Origin: JBBDIM01 sp040880405
GTDB lineage: Bacteria; Planctomycetota; Planctomycetia; Pirellulales; Pirellulaceae
Length of the DNA: 64,000 nucleotides
Direction: 5' to 3'
Assembly (NCBI GenBank): GCA_040880405.1
Contig: JBBDIM010000179.1
Span: forward strand, 8,948 to 72,947
Every line of letters begins with the position of its first letter. Positions within the stretch are counted from its first letter, which is position 1. Of this stretch, positions 17,369 through 25,625 are shown one piece after another. Position numbers and translations under genes: made by a program. A model generated the notes under the pieces. It was not told the DNA's origin and did no database searches. It saw only the letters and a program-made list of their open reading frames with translations.

Positions 17369-18721
17369 ATGTCGAAGAAACACGAAGAGCTAATCTCGGG
17401 GCTGGAAGCGGCGGTTGAGGCTCGCGACGCTGAATCGGCCGTGCCGCTGCTCGAGCGGCTCGGCGAATTGTTCCTGAATTCCAACACAGGGTACTATCAT
17501 CGGTACGAGGATCTCAAGCCTGAGCTATTGCTACTTCTTTTCGAACAGCTCGAACCCGCAAAATTTGGCGAATTGCTGGCAAACTCCTCCGACCTCTATG
17601 AGTCTGACTTCTGGGAGACTTTGGAAAGAGTCGCAGAGTGGTATCCGCCGCAGTCATATTGGGTTTTGCGAGAGTGGCTGGGACTCCCCTCGCACACCAG
17701 TTGTCCTCAAGTACATAAAAAACTAGCGGAGGCGGAGGTTCCGGAAATCACCGCCGGGCTGATCGAAACGATCGGCGAACTGTCCGCAGCCGAATCGACG
17801 AGAGGCATCGATTTTTTTCGCGACGAAAAGTTAATAAACGGAAATTTCGCGACAATACGCTGGGTCCCTGAGTACGCGGGCTTGAGCGAATTTGTCTATC
17901 TTCTCGCCTGTCGGAAGGACGATCAGGCCCAGGACGCGGTTGCGCGATATCTTAGAACGTTGCCTTGGGGAATAGATCGGCAGGCAACCCATGCCCTGCT
18001 AAATGGAATGGCCGCCAAGGGGAGCCAAAGAAACCGAGAGCTTCTGGTAGATGCCCTCGAATATCACACCAAGCCGACGCAACTCCGCATTTGGCTATGG
18101 AACGCGATTGGGGCCTACGACCGGCAGGAGTGCATCCTTGGTGTGCTCCGCGAACTTGAATCGGCTGTCGAACCTAACGATCGGATCGCCTGGATCGATG
18201 CCCTGTATCCAATGCTGTTTGCACGGCATGAAACACCGTCGGGCGAGATGACGCCGCAGGAGCAAGTCGACGATCGTGTGATCGCGGCGGCGGCGGAGCA
18301 GATGGATACGACCGCCTGGAGAGCCCAGGCTCGGGGCTATTTTGGCACGGTTCTGAGCCTGACTCTCCCGGAAACGGATGTCTCTCAGGTGAGTAGCCTG
18401 TCAGATCGCTGGCTGATCTCGCTTGTGCGAATCTGGGATATCGTCCGCTTAGATCATTTGGGTTGCGGTATCCAACTCCTCTTGATTGCCGCTTTCGCCT
18501 GGGGCCTGACAATTGGCTTGGATTGGCTGCTGGGACCACCGATTCGCCTAACTTGGATGCCAAGGCTGCTTTTTGCCCTCTGGCTTCTTTGGGGCATCCT
18601 GACGATCCGAACCGATTTTACCGGCATCGAAACACTAGGTAGCAAAATGTTCTTTGCCTTGGGATACCTAGGCCTGTTTCTCGCGGCCCTGTTTAGCCTA
18701 GTGTTCGTCCGGATTGGATAA
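17369..18721 (+). CDS. hypothetical protein with C-terminal membrane helices
   Basis: The 450-aa protein starts at ATG 17369 behind a strong CAGGGAGGA ribosome site. Residues 1-350 are soluble and helix-rich with regular Leu/Ala/Glu spacing, suggesting an alpha-solenoid. Three hydrophobic segments at about 365-450 form the C-terminus. No catalytic motif was seen and I do not recognise the family. Codon use looks a little more AT-rich than in the neighbouring genes. It is flanked by two direct repeats of 33 bp and followed by a hairpin at 18913, so it may have been inserted as a unit. Confidence 0.65.
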   Translation: MSKKHEELISGLEAAVEARDAESAVPLLERLGELFLNSNTGYYHRYEDLKPELLLLLFEQLEPAKFGELLANSSDLYESDFWETLERVAEWYPPQSYWVLREWLGLPSHTSCPQVHKKLAEAEVPEITAGLIETIGELSAAESTRGIDFFRDEKLINGNFATIRWVPEYAGLSEFVYLLACRKDDQAQDAVARYLRTLPWGIDRQATHALLNGMAAKGSQRNRELLVDALEYHTKPTQLRIWLWNAIGAYDRQECILGVLRELESAVEPNDRIAWIDALYPMLFARHETPSGEMTPQEQVDDRVIAAAAEQMDTTAWRAQARGYFGTVLSLTLPETDVSQVSSLSDRWLISLVRIWDIVRLDHLGCGIQLLLIAAFAWGLTIGLDWLLGPPIRLTWMPRLLFALWLLWGILTIRTDFTGIETLGSKMFFALGYLGLFLAALFSLVFVRIG

Positions 18722-18796
18722 GCCCAGGGCCGGCAGACTCACCCTGCGTAAGGTCTTTAGTGCTCGCTGCGGAAAAGCGACGGTTAAGCCATTCAT

Positions 18797-18830
18797 TTCA
18801 ACCACGAATTACGCGAACTACCAAGAAAAG
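18797..18830. repeat. AACCACGAATTAC-type repeat fragment
   Basis: CAACCACGAATTACGCGAA is close in sequence to CAACCACGAATCACTCGAA at 27872. It is a fragment of a dispersed intergenic repeat. Confidence 0.4.
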
Positions 18831-18900
18831 AAAGCGAGGAGGCATCCGTCCCCTTATTTTGTTTGTGCTTTCTGTTGCCTCCGCAAGATGTCCGCACCCC

Positions 18901-18933
18901 AAGAAAAGCAATAGGCCGAGCCAACGGCCCGAG
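18901..18933 (+). repeat. 33-bp direct repeat, copy 2
   Basis: It begins AAGAAAAGCAATAGGCCGAG and matches 17288-17320. The end of this copy forms the left arm of the hairpin at 18913-18969. Confidence 0.6.
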
Positions 18934-18969
18934 GATGTGAAGTCCTCGGATCACTGGTTCGGCCTTTCT
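18913..18969. terminator. nested hairpin, possible bidirectional terminator
   Basis: The outer stem AGGCCGAGCCA / TGGTTCGGCCT encloses an inner stem CGAGGA / TCCTCG. It sits between convergent genes (17369-18721 + and 19040-19288 -). The T-run is short on both sides. Confidence 0.5.
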
Positions 18970-19039
18970 CGTCGTTGTTGGTCTCGTGGAAGATACACGA
19001 GCGCCGGCACATTTTGCCGGGGGGGTAAACCGAGCCGTC

Positions 19040-19288
19040 TTACGAGGCGGCGGGGGTCGCCGGAGCGGCCTTCTTGGTGGTCTTCTTGGCTACCTTTTTG
19101 GTGGCGGCCTTCTTCGGAGCGGCTTTCTTGGCCGACTTCTTTGCTGCCTTCTTAGGGGCGGCCTTCTTGGTTGCTGCCTTTTTGGCCGCTTTCTTGGGCG
19201 CTACTTTTTTCGGCGAAGCCTTGGCGGCGGCCTTCTTAGCAGGGGCTTTCTTGGCGGTCTTCTTCGGTGCAGCTTTCTTGGTTGCCAT
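19040..19288 (-). CDS. histone H1-like Lys/Ala/Pro-rich DNA-binding protein
   Basis: An 82-aa protein made almost only of Lys, Ala, Pro and Thr in KKAAPKK- and AKK-type repeats, resembling the C-terminal tail of eukaryotic H1 and bacterial Hc1-like proteins. It has no globular domain. It is predicted to coat or condense the nucleoid, which fits the compact nucleoid of planctomycetes. It is a single-gene unit. The internal repeats make its length prone to slippage. The antisense reading (19074-19331) is only the mirror of this repetition. Confidence 0.8.
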   Translation of the reverse strand: MATKKAAPKKTAKKAPAKKAAAKASPKKVAPKKAAKKAATKKAAPKKAAKKSAKKAAPKKAATKKVAKKTTKKAAPATPAAS

Positions 19289-19602
19289 CTGTCCTTGGGC
19301 TCCTCAAGAGTCTGATGCCCGAAATCCTTGAGAGAACGCTCGCCCGGGGCATCAACGGGAAGCTTCTCAAAATTGAAGCAAGATTGGTACTCTTTCGTCA
19401 AGGTGAATTATCGTACTTCGATTCCAATTTGTGCATAAAAAGTTTCGTAATTGAATCAAGCGCGTCGGAATCGATCAAACAATGGCTCGCGACGTGGGAG
19501 GTCGCGTAAAACCCGCGCGATCCTTTACACTGGTAGTGGTCGCTGGCCGAGCGAGCGCACCCATCATTCAACATCACGCAAAAGCCTTCCCCACGTCAAT
19601 TC
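19289..19602. other. divergent intergenic region
   Basis: This is 314 bp between the histone-like gene and the HEAT-like gene, locally AT-rich around 19385-19460, and it probably carries both promoters. No confident -35/-10 pair or RNA gene was recognised. Confidence 0.45.
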
Positions 19603-21153
19603 ATGTCCGAGCGATTGAACCAACTGCTGCAAACCTGGATGACCAATGAAACCCCCGCGCCCGCTGAACCACCGCAGTGGATCGCCCAGGCGGATGAGCT
19701 GGAAATCTCGGGACTTGTCCTGTTTCTGCATAGTCTTCCGCCCACCCTGACCGAAGAGCGACGACGGAATTTAGATCAGGTGCTCAACCTGCTGGCGCTG
19801 CGGCTGCGGGAAGAGGCCTGCCTGGAGTCTCCCCAGGTAGAAAAAATTGCGGAGGCCTACACGCGTTGGGGCACAGAGCATCCACTGCGGCACCTGTTGT
19901 TGGCCTTGCTAACGAACGAAGCGAGTGACGAGTCGCTCGAATCGTTCGCGGAGCTGATCGCCACCGATCCACCCAACCGTGCCGCGGCCGCGGCGGTCGC
20001 GTTTGTGCCGCTACTCAGAGGCGACGACTACCAAGTAGATACCCTCTTTCCGCGCTTGCTCGATGGGCTGGGGGCGCTCAGCGTGGCGGCCTTGATCCTC
20101 GACCTGGCCAATTTCCTCTACCGGGGTGGCCGCGTGATCGAGCACCCGGTAATCGGCCAGAAGAAGCAAATGGTCGACCTACTAAGCGGGTTGGTGGGGC
20201 GACTCTCGAAATTAGAAGAGCAGATGCCCACCACGGCGGAAGAGGTTTTGAGCCTGAAGCATCAGGTGGGTGAAGCGGTTCCGGTGGCCCTGTCGGTTTG
20301 CGACGCCTTGGCCGCGCTGGGTGATCCCGACGGAATTCCCGCGCTGATGAAGGCGAGCGATCTGGCCCACCGCCGGCTCCGCTGTGAGGCCGCCGTCGCT
20401 TTGGCCAGGCTGGGCGAACCGGCGGGGGTCGACCTGCTGGTAAAGCTGGCGGAGCAGCCGATTTGCCGACCCAGAGTGTTGGAGGTCGCCGGGGAATTGG
20501 ATTTCCTCAGCAAGATCGACGCCCAATTCACCAGCGAGGAGGCCCAGGCGGAGGCGACTCTCGTGGTTTGGCTCTCCGCCGAAACCCAGTTCGGCCTCGC
20601 TCCGCAAGAGCTGGAACTGGTTGATAGTCGCAAGCTGTTATGGCCAGGCTACGAAACGTCCCAAACCTGCTATCTGCTGCGGTACGGCTACCACCTACCC
20701 CAAGGGAGTTTTTCCAGCGTGGGGATCGTCGGCCCGGTGACGCAAAGCTTCGCGGTCGATCTGACGCTACTCGCCCCGCTGGACATCTACGCCGCCTACG
20801 CGGGCTGGCATGTCGACCACCCGGAGATCTACGAGATCGAGTCTTCCCGCTGGGAGGCAAGCCAAAACACCTTGGCCAGCCACCTGCGCGAGCGAATGGA
20901 GAAAGAGGGCTACCAGGAAGTGACCCCTTACCGGCTCGGCTACTTCCTGGGAGATGTCCGCCTGATCGCCACGGGCCGGCTGGGCGCGGAACTCGGCACG
21001 ATCGTCTCCGACATGCGGACAACCAGCTTCTACCCCCGGCTCGACCCCAACCGCCCCCTAGGTGCCGGAGAAGCGTATTGCATCCACAAGGGACGAGAGC
21101 TGCTGTACAGTTTCAACCCGGAATTGCAGGCGAAGGGTGAAGGAGAAGCGTAG
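19603..21153 (+). CDS. HEAT-repeat-like hypothetical protein
   Basis: The 516-aa soluble protein is rich in amphipathic helices. The stretch at about 230-300 has two to three HEAT/PBS-like repeats (ALGDPDGIPALM, ARLGEPAGVDLLV), suggesting a protein-protein scaffold. The C-terminal 190 residues (from about 330) are a different, aromatic-rich region I do not recognise. There is no signal peptide or membrane helix. The ATG at 19603 has no strong ribosome site. It is followed directly by tandem REP couplets, and the convergent vWA gene lies beyond a terminator. Confidence 0.7.
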   Translation: MSERLNQLLQTWMTNETPAPAEPPQWIAQADELEISGLVLFLHSLPPTLTEERRRNLDQVLNLLALRLREEACLESPQVEKIAEAYTRWGTEHPLRHLLLALLTNEASDESLESFAELIATDPPNRAAAAAVAFVPLLRGDDYQVDTLFPRLLDGLGALSVAALILDLANFLYRGGRVIEHPVIGQKKQMVDLLSGLVGRLSKLEEQMPTTAEEVLSLKHQVGEAVPVALSVCDALAALGDPDGIPALMKASDLAHRRLRCEAAVALARLGEPAGVDLLVKLAEQPICRPRVLEVAGELDFLSKIDAQFTSEEAQAEATLVVWLSAETQFGLAPQELELVDSRKLLWPGYETSQTCYLLRYGYHLPQGSFSSVGIVGPVTQSFAVDLTLLAPLDIYAAYAGWHVDHPEIYEIESSRWEASQNTLASHLRERMEKEGYQEVTPYRLGYFLGDVRLIATGRLGAELGTIVSDMRTTSFYPRLDPNRPLGAGEAYCIHKGRELLYSFNPELQAKGEGEA

Positions 21154-21160
21154 GCGGGTA

Positions 21161-21356
21161 CGCGGTTCACCCACGCTTTTGGCAAGCGTGGCTACGACAC
21201 GGCTTTACGTAGCCACGCTCGCGCAGAGCGTGGGGGAAGTGCGGGTTGGAATGCTCTGCTGGCGAAGCGGGCACGCGGTTCACCCACGCTTTTGGCAAGC
21301 GTGGCTACGACACGGTTTTACGTAGCCACGCTCGCGGAGAGCGTGGGGGAAGTGCG
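21161..21356. repeat. two tandem REP couplets, family A
   Basis: Two 83-bp units, 21161-21243 and 21274-21356, differ at only a few positions. Each unit consists of two facing palindromes: CCACGCTTTTGGCAAGCGTGG and GTAGCCACGCTCGCG with GAGCGTGGGGGAAGTG. They follow the HEAT-like gene stop within 10 bp. Confidence 0.85.
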
Positions 21357-21401
21357 AGTACGGCTAAACTCCGCTTCGCTTTGAGAACGACATCGTCACG
21401 A

Positions 21402-21432
21402 AAAAACCCCCGGCAAGTGCCGGGGGTTTTTC
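21402..21432. terminator. bidirectional rho-independent terminator
   Basis: A perfect stem AAAAACCCCCGGCA / TGCCGGGGGTTTTT with a 3-base loop. A-run and T-run flanks let it serve both convergent genes (HEAT-like + and vWA lipoprotein -). Confidence 0.92.
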
Positions 21433-21460
21433 GCTTCTTGTGTATTCCCTAGAAAATCGC

Positions 21461-23602
21461 TTACTGCTTGATTTCCTTGGTCAGCCGTACCAGCTCCAGA
21501 AACTCCTGGCGGTAGCTTTCGCCGCTTCCTTTGAGGTTGGGGGCGATCAGTTCTTCCACCGCGTCCAGGCTGCCGGTGGCGTGCTGGCTGTCGCGGATGA
21601 GCATGCCGTACATGGCCACGCCCGCCGCGAATTGGTAGTCGCCGCTGGCTTGGTTGAAGCCATTCTCGCTATCTTTCACGGGGTAGGTCATCAGCGTGCT
21701 GGTATCACTCTCAGGCTGCTTGTAGCGGAGCTTTAGGGTCAGCAGTTCGTCTGTGTCGGCCGCTTCGGTGGTGCTGGGTTTGGATTGATAGCGGAGGTCG
21801 TCCTCCAGTGGCTCGGCCTGCGGCAGCTTTTCCCCTTCCTCAGCATCCTCGCCGGCCTCTGCAACTTGCTTTTCTTCGCCACCGACCGGAACGATCTCGT
21901 AGAACGCGGTGACGGTGTGCCCCGCTCCGATCTCTCCGGCGTCCTTTTTGTCGTCGTTGAAATCACGAGCTGCCAGCATCCGGTTCTCGTACCCAACCAA
22001 GCGATACGACGCGACTTGGTTCGGGTTGAACTCGATTTGGATTTTGACATCCTTGGCGATCGTCATCAGCGTGCCGCTCATCTGCTCGACGAGGACCTTT
22101 TGGGCCTCTTTCTTGTTGTCGATAAAGGCGTAGTTGCCGTTCGCCTTGTTCGAGATCTGCTCGAGCATGGAATCGTTATGGTTGCCGATCCCAAACCCGA
22201 GGACGCTGACGAAGACCCCATTCTTGGCCTCTTCCTCGGCTAGTCGGACCAAATCACCGGTCGAGGTGGTCCCGACGTTGAAGTCCCCGTCGCTGCACAG
22301 AATCACCCGATTGATGCCATCCTGGATGAAGTTTTCCTTGGCCGTTTTGTAGGCCAATTGAATCCCTTGTCCACCATTGGTCGAACCGCCCGATTGCAGC
22401 CGATCGAGGGCCTCGATGATCGTCGCCTTTTGACCTCCGTCGGTCGGCTCCAAAACCATCCCGGCGGCACCGGCATAGACGACAATCGAGACCATGTCGT
22501 TCTCGTTCAGGTTATCGACCAGCAGCTTCATCCCCTCTTTGACCAAGGGGAGCCGATTCGCGCTGCTCATCGAGCCGGAGACGTCCAGCAGAAACACCAA
22601 GTTGCTCGCGGGTCGCTTGTCGATCGCGATTTCCTTACCCTTCAGCCCGATCCGCACCAAGCGATGCTTGGGGTTCCAGGGGCAACTGGCCACCTCGGTG
22701 TTGGCGGCGAAAGGGTGCTCGTCGGTCGGCGTAGCGTAGTCGTAGGTGAAGTAGTTGACGAGTTCCTCAATCCGCACGGCGTCCGGCGAGGGCATTTCCT
22801 TGAACTGCGTCAGGTACGACCGCAGCTTGCCGTACGAGGCGGTGTCGACATCGATCGAGAAGGTGGAAAGCGGGGAATCGGCCACCGCCGTAAACGGGTT
22901 CTCCTCCACCTTGTCAAATTTGTCGCCACTCATCCCAGGGCCTTGCCCGTCCACTCCGTCGGGAATAGCGAAACCCGCCCCTGCCGCAGCCGGGTTGTTC
23001 GCGGCGCGACCAAAGTAGCCGCCTCCACCCATGCCACCCATGCCACCGCCCATGCCACCCATATTTCCGCCACGCATGGTGCCACCCGGAGCTGGAGCAC
23101 CGGCTAAACGCCCCGCCTCACGCCGGGCCGGGGCCTGGCCGTTGGTGGAAGTGGCGGGAGCACTGGGGACGAAGTTTCTGAACATATTTTGATCGAACTC
23201 AAGATTTGAATCATCTGCCGCTTCCCCATAACCGGCTCCTCCCTCCTTCTTCGACTTACCCAGCTCTCCCTGCTGGACTTGATCTTGCCGTTTTCGTTCG
23301 GCGGTGGGGGCCATTGGCTCGGCTTGCTCCTCCGATTCTCTCAGGCTTCGTGCCCCCAGCTCACTTTGAAGGCTGCTTAATCGATCCGCGGGCTGGGCGG
23401 CACCTGGTGGTGTTTCGCTTGCTGACTCCTCTTGCGGCAAGGTCGCTAGTTCGCCGCTCGCCGGACCGCTGCCGCGAGCGTCTTTCGCGACATCCCGCGA
23501 GTCATCCCCTACCTGCTGATTGGTCACAGGCTTCGCGTCATTTTTACAACCTGCCAGCCCGAGCCCACAAATGAGCATGGCTGTGATCCAATATTTGGTC
23601 AT
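21461..23602 (-). CDS. vWA-domain lipoprotein (YfbK-like)
   Basis: This is a predicted outer-envelope lipoprotein. From the ATG at 23602 (GGGGAG upstream) there is a signal peptide ending in lipobox LAGC at about residue 20. A long low-complexity region follows, including a Gly/Met run (GGMGGGMGGMGGGG) near 195-210. A conserved N-domain of YfbK-like proteins follows, then a vWA domain with MIDAS motif DVSGSMS at about 340-346, and a C-terminal DUF3520-like region with a conserved DELLTLKLRY stretch. The metal site suggests ligand or protein binding; the partner is unknown. The frame extends to 23761 but lacks a leader there. Length 713 aa. Confidence 0.87.
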   Translation of the reverse strand: MTKYWITAMLICGLGLAGCKNDAKPVTNQQVGDDSRDVAKDARGSGPASGELATLPQEESASETPPGAAQPADRLSSLQSELGARSLRESEEQAEPMAPTAERKRQDQVQQGELGKSKKEGGAGYGEAADDSNLEFDQNMFRNFVPSAPATSTNGQAPARREAGRLAGAPAPGGTMRGGNMGGMGGGMGGMGGGGYFGRAANNPAAAGAGFAIPDGVDGQGPGMSGDKFDKVEENPFTAVADSPLSTFSIDVDTASYGKLRSYLTQFKEMPSPDAVRIEELVNYFTYDYATPTDEHPFAANTEVASCPWNPKHRLVRIGLKGKEIAIDKRPASNLVFLLDVSGSMSSANRLPLVKEGMKLLVDNLNENDMVSIVVYAGAAGMVLEPTDGGQKATIIEALDRLQSGGSTNGGQGIQLAYKTAKENFIQDGINRVILCSDGDFNVGTTSTGDLVRLAEEEAKNGVFVSVLGFGIGNHNDSMLEQISNKANGNYAFIDNKKEAQKVLVEQMSGTLMTIAKDVKIQIEFNPNQVASYRLVGYENRMLAARDFNDDKKDAGEIGAGHTVTAFYEIVPVGGEEKQVAEAGEDAEEGEKLPQAEPLEDDLRYQSKPSTTEAADTDELLTLKLRYKQPESDTSTLMTYPVKDSENGFNQASGDYQFAAGVAMYGMLIRDSQHATGSLDAVEELIAPNLKGSGESYRQEFLELVRLTKEIKQ

Positions 23603-23835
23603 GGTTCTCTGTCTCCCCTGAGCGTTATGCCCGCGCGATCGCGGCTTCGGAAAAGGTTTTTCGTCACAAGAACTCGCCGAGTACATCAGGGAAGACGCCC
23701 CAATCGGGCAAACAGATTTCAAGAAATGGAGAGAACACGGAAAGAAAAGCGCAACCGGCATCCCGCCGAGCCAAATTCTCGGAAACGAGGACCTGCTGGG
23801 GATTCCAGCCCCAGGATCTGCGGTAGAAGCCTCTT

Positions 23836-23911
23836 AGCCACAGAGATCCCAGAGATCACAGAGAGAGACGCCTCAAAATCCTGCTCTGTGACCTCTGTGT
23901 ACTCTGTGGCA
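23836..23911. repeat. inverted repeat, CACAGAG family
   Basis: The left arm AGCCACAGAGATCCCAGAGA (23836-23863) pairs with the right arm 23884-23911 ending CTCTGTGGCA. It has the same arm logic as 11852-12046 but only a 20-bp spacer. It lies between the start of the vWA gene and the small membrane protein gene. Confidence 0.75.
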
Positions 23912-23931
23912 AACTTCCTTCTGATATGTCG

Positions 23932-24174
23932 TTACGAGTCGCGGAGGACCAGCATTGTCCCAAAAGCCATGATCCCTAATCCACTCAGGCCGAGCAGCGC
24001 GAAGATAAAGGTGAACATCGTGTCGCCACGGCCGATGAAATACCAGAAGAGCATCGCCATCACGATATCGCTGAACCCGGCCAACATGAAAATCAGGCCC
24101 CGGGAGACCACCCCAGACCTGCGGATGAGAGGGCGACGTGGCATCCAGTGAGGTCGCGGAAGATAACCTTGCAT
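23932..24174 (-). CDS. small membrane protein
   Basis: An 80-aa product from ATG 24174 has a basic N-terminus and two hydrophobic helices at about 25-45 and 52-75, with a short loop containing GRGDT. The open frame continues upstream into the end of the PQQ gene, but that part is a by-product of the other frame. It lies 37 bp downstream of the first PQQ-propeller gene on the same strand. I do not recognise a family; a role in the envelope is all that can be said. Confidence 0.55.
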   Translation of the reverse strand: MQGYLPRPHWMPRRPLIRRSGVVSRGLIFMLAGFSDIVMAMLFWYFIGRGDTMFTFIFALLGLSGLGIMAFGTMLVLRDS

Positions 24175-24211
24175 GAACCTGGCCTTTGCAAAAGAGGAAG
24201 AGAAATCTTGG

Positions 24212-25495
24212 TTACTTACCCACACAGTAGAGCGTCTGATCGCTCCGCAAGTAGATCCGGTCATCGACCACCGCCGGGCTCCCATGAAACACGCTCTCAT
24301 CCGACGCGAACCGATTGTGGGCGACGAGGGAATACTCCGGCTCGGCTGGCAGGACGTAGGTCCCCGCTTCTCGGCTGACGTAAAGAAGGTGACCGGCGGC
24401 GAGCACCGGTGAGGCGTACATTCTGCCGGGCCGGGGCGTTATTCGCTGCTCGTAGACCAACTTCCCACTCTCCGCATCGACGCAGTAAGCGATCCCCTGG
24501 GAATCGCTTACCCAGTAAAGATGTCCCTGATAAAAGAGCGGCGACGAGACATGCGCCACCTTATCCAGCTCCCACAGCAGGTGCGACTCGGTCACGTCGC
24601 CTCGGCCACCCGCCTGGATGGCGATCGTCTTTCGATCTCGCGCACCCACGGCGTAGACGACGCCGGCGTGGGCGATCAAACTGGGGCAGACCAAACGGTT
24701 GTGGGCCTCGCAGTGCCAAAGCTGCTCCCCGGTTTGCGGATCGAGACCGCGGACGGCCCGTTCGTCGTTGAAGACCAGCTCTGTGCCGCTTTCGGTCTCC
24801 ACGACGATTGGCGTGTTCCAGGAACGCTGGACATCGGTTCGCTCCCAGGCAAGTTCTCCGGTCTCTTTTCGCAGAGCGACCACGCGGTTGGACTCGACCG
24901 CGGCATTGATGATCACCAGATCCTCATGCAGCACCGGCGAGTTGCCGGTTCCGAATTCGTGGACCTGCGTTCCCAGCGGGGTCCGCCATTTCAAGGTGCC
25001 GTCATGATCGTACGCCGCGGCCCCGACCGTGCCGTAGAAGACGTAGACGCCGGACGCGTCGACCGCTGGCGTGCTGGAGGCGTAGCCATGCAACGCGATG
25101 AAGCCTTGGTAGTCTTCGGTGTCGGCGGCAGTCGCGGGAATGTCTTGTTGCCACAGCAATTCGCCGGTGGACCGGTCAAAACAGAGCAAACGCCGGACGA
25201 GGTTTTCCTTCTCGCCTGGGTCTTCTTCACTGAGGCCGTAGCCTGTGTAGCAGGTGAGGTACAACCGCTCGCCCCAGATCACCGGGCTGGAAGAACCTGG
25301 CCCTGGCAGGTCGACTTTCCAGAGCAGGTTTTCCGTATCGCTCCAGGTCAGTGGGACATCGGTAGCGGTGGTGAGGCCGGCGGCGGATGGACCGCGAAAC
25401 TGGGGCCAATCCTGGGCCGCACAGGGCGTTACTCCCAGCAGCAACCCGCAAATCATCATCCCCCACACCGTCACGTTGATAGTCCGCTGCGACAT
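24212..25495 (-). CDS. secreted PQQ-type beta-propeller protein, paralogue 1
   Basis: The 427-aa product from ATG 25495 has a signal peptide (about 1-26, ending CAAQ) followed at once by DWPQFRGPSAAGLT, the typical start of planctomycete outer-membrane-protein-assembly/PQQ-like propellers. Blades carry the WxxxTG and AxDxxTGEllW-like pattern (DRSTGELLWQQ, DPQTGEQLWHC, DAESGKLVYEQ). No catalytic Ca/PQQ ligand set was recognised, so binding or scaffolding is as likely as dehydrogenase activity. It is next to a second copy of identical length at 25626-26909; the two arose by tandem duplication. Confidence 0.85.
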   Translation of the reverse strand: MSQRTINVTVWGMMICGLLLGVTPCAAQDWPQFRGPSAAGLTTATDVPLTWSDTENLLWKVDLPGPGSSSPVIWGERLYLTCYTGYGLSEEDPGEKENLVRRLLCFDRSTGELLWQQDIPATAADTEDYQGFIALHGYASSTPAVDASGVYVFYGTVGAAAYDHDGTLKWRTPLGTQVHEFGTGNSPVLHEDLVIINAAVESNRVVALRKETGELAWERTDVQRSWNTPIVVETESGTELVFNDERAVRGLDPQTGEQLWHCEAHNRLVCPSLIAHAGVVYAVGARDRKTIAIQAGGRGDVTESHLLWELDKVAHVSSPLFYQGHLYWVSDSQGIAYCVDAESGKLVYEQRITPRPGRMYASPVLAAGHLLYVSREAGTYVLPAEPEYSLVAHNRFASDESVFHGSPAVVDDRIYLRSDQTLYCVGK

Positions 25496-25515
25496 GGAAC
25501 GCCGGTCCTGGAGTG

Positions 25516-25593
25516 AAAAAGGGGTCAGGACTCTTTTTAGGTTCGCGTGTACCAATTGTTGAAGGGTCGCTAAAAAGAGTCCTGACCCCTTTT
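25516..25593. repeat. inverted repeat AAAAGGGGTCAGGACTC type
   Basis: The arms at 25516-25540 and 25570-25593 are near-perfect reverse complements (AAAAAGGGGTCAGGACTC with TTTTTAG). A 29-bp spacer separates them. They lie exactly between the two PQQ paralogues. The form resembles REP elements mobilised by RAYT transposases, but none is encoded here. It may also terminate transcription from paralogue 2. Confidence 0.8.
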
Positions 25594-25625
25594 CCACGGC
25601 CACCCATGCTTACTCGGCTCAAGGT

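Noticed and set aside
19074..19331. Hydrophobic Phe/Leu/Ala-repeat ORF opposite the histone-like gene
   Set aside because: It is the direct mirror of the Lys/Ala repeats; the plus-strand reading only appears membrane-like because AAG codons read CTT in reverse.
21161..21356. Tandem repeats as a CRISPR array
   Set aside because: There are only two units of 83 bp with internal palindromes and no regular spacers or cas genes; they are REP couplets.
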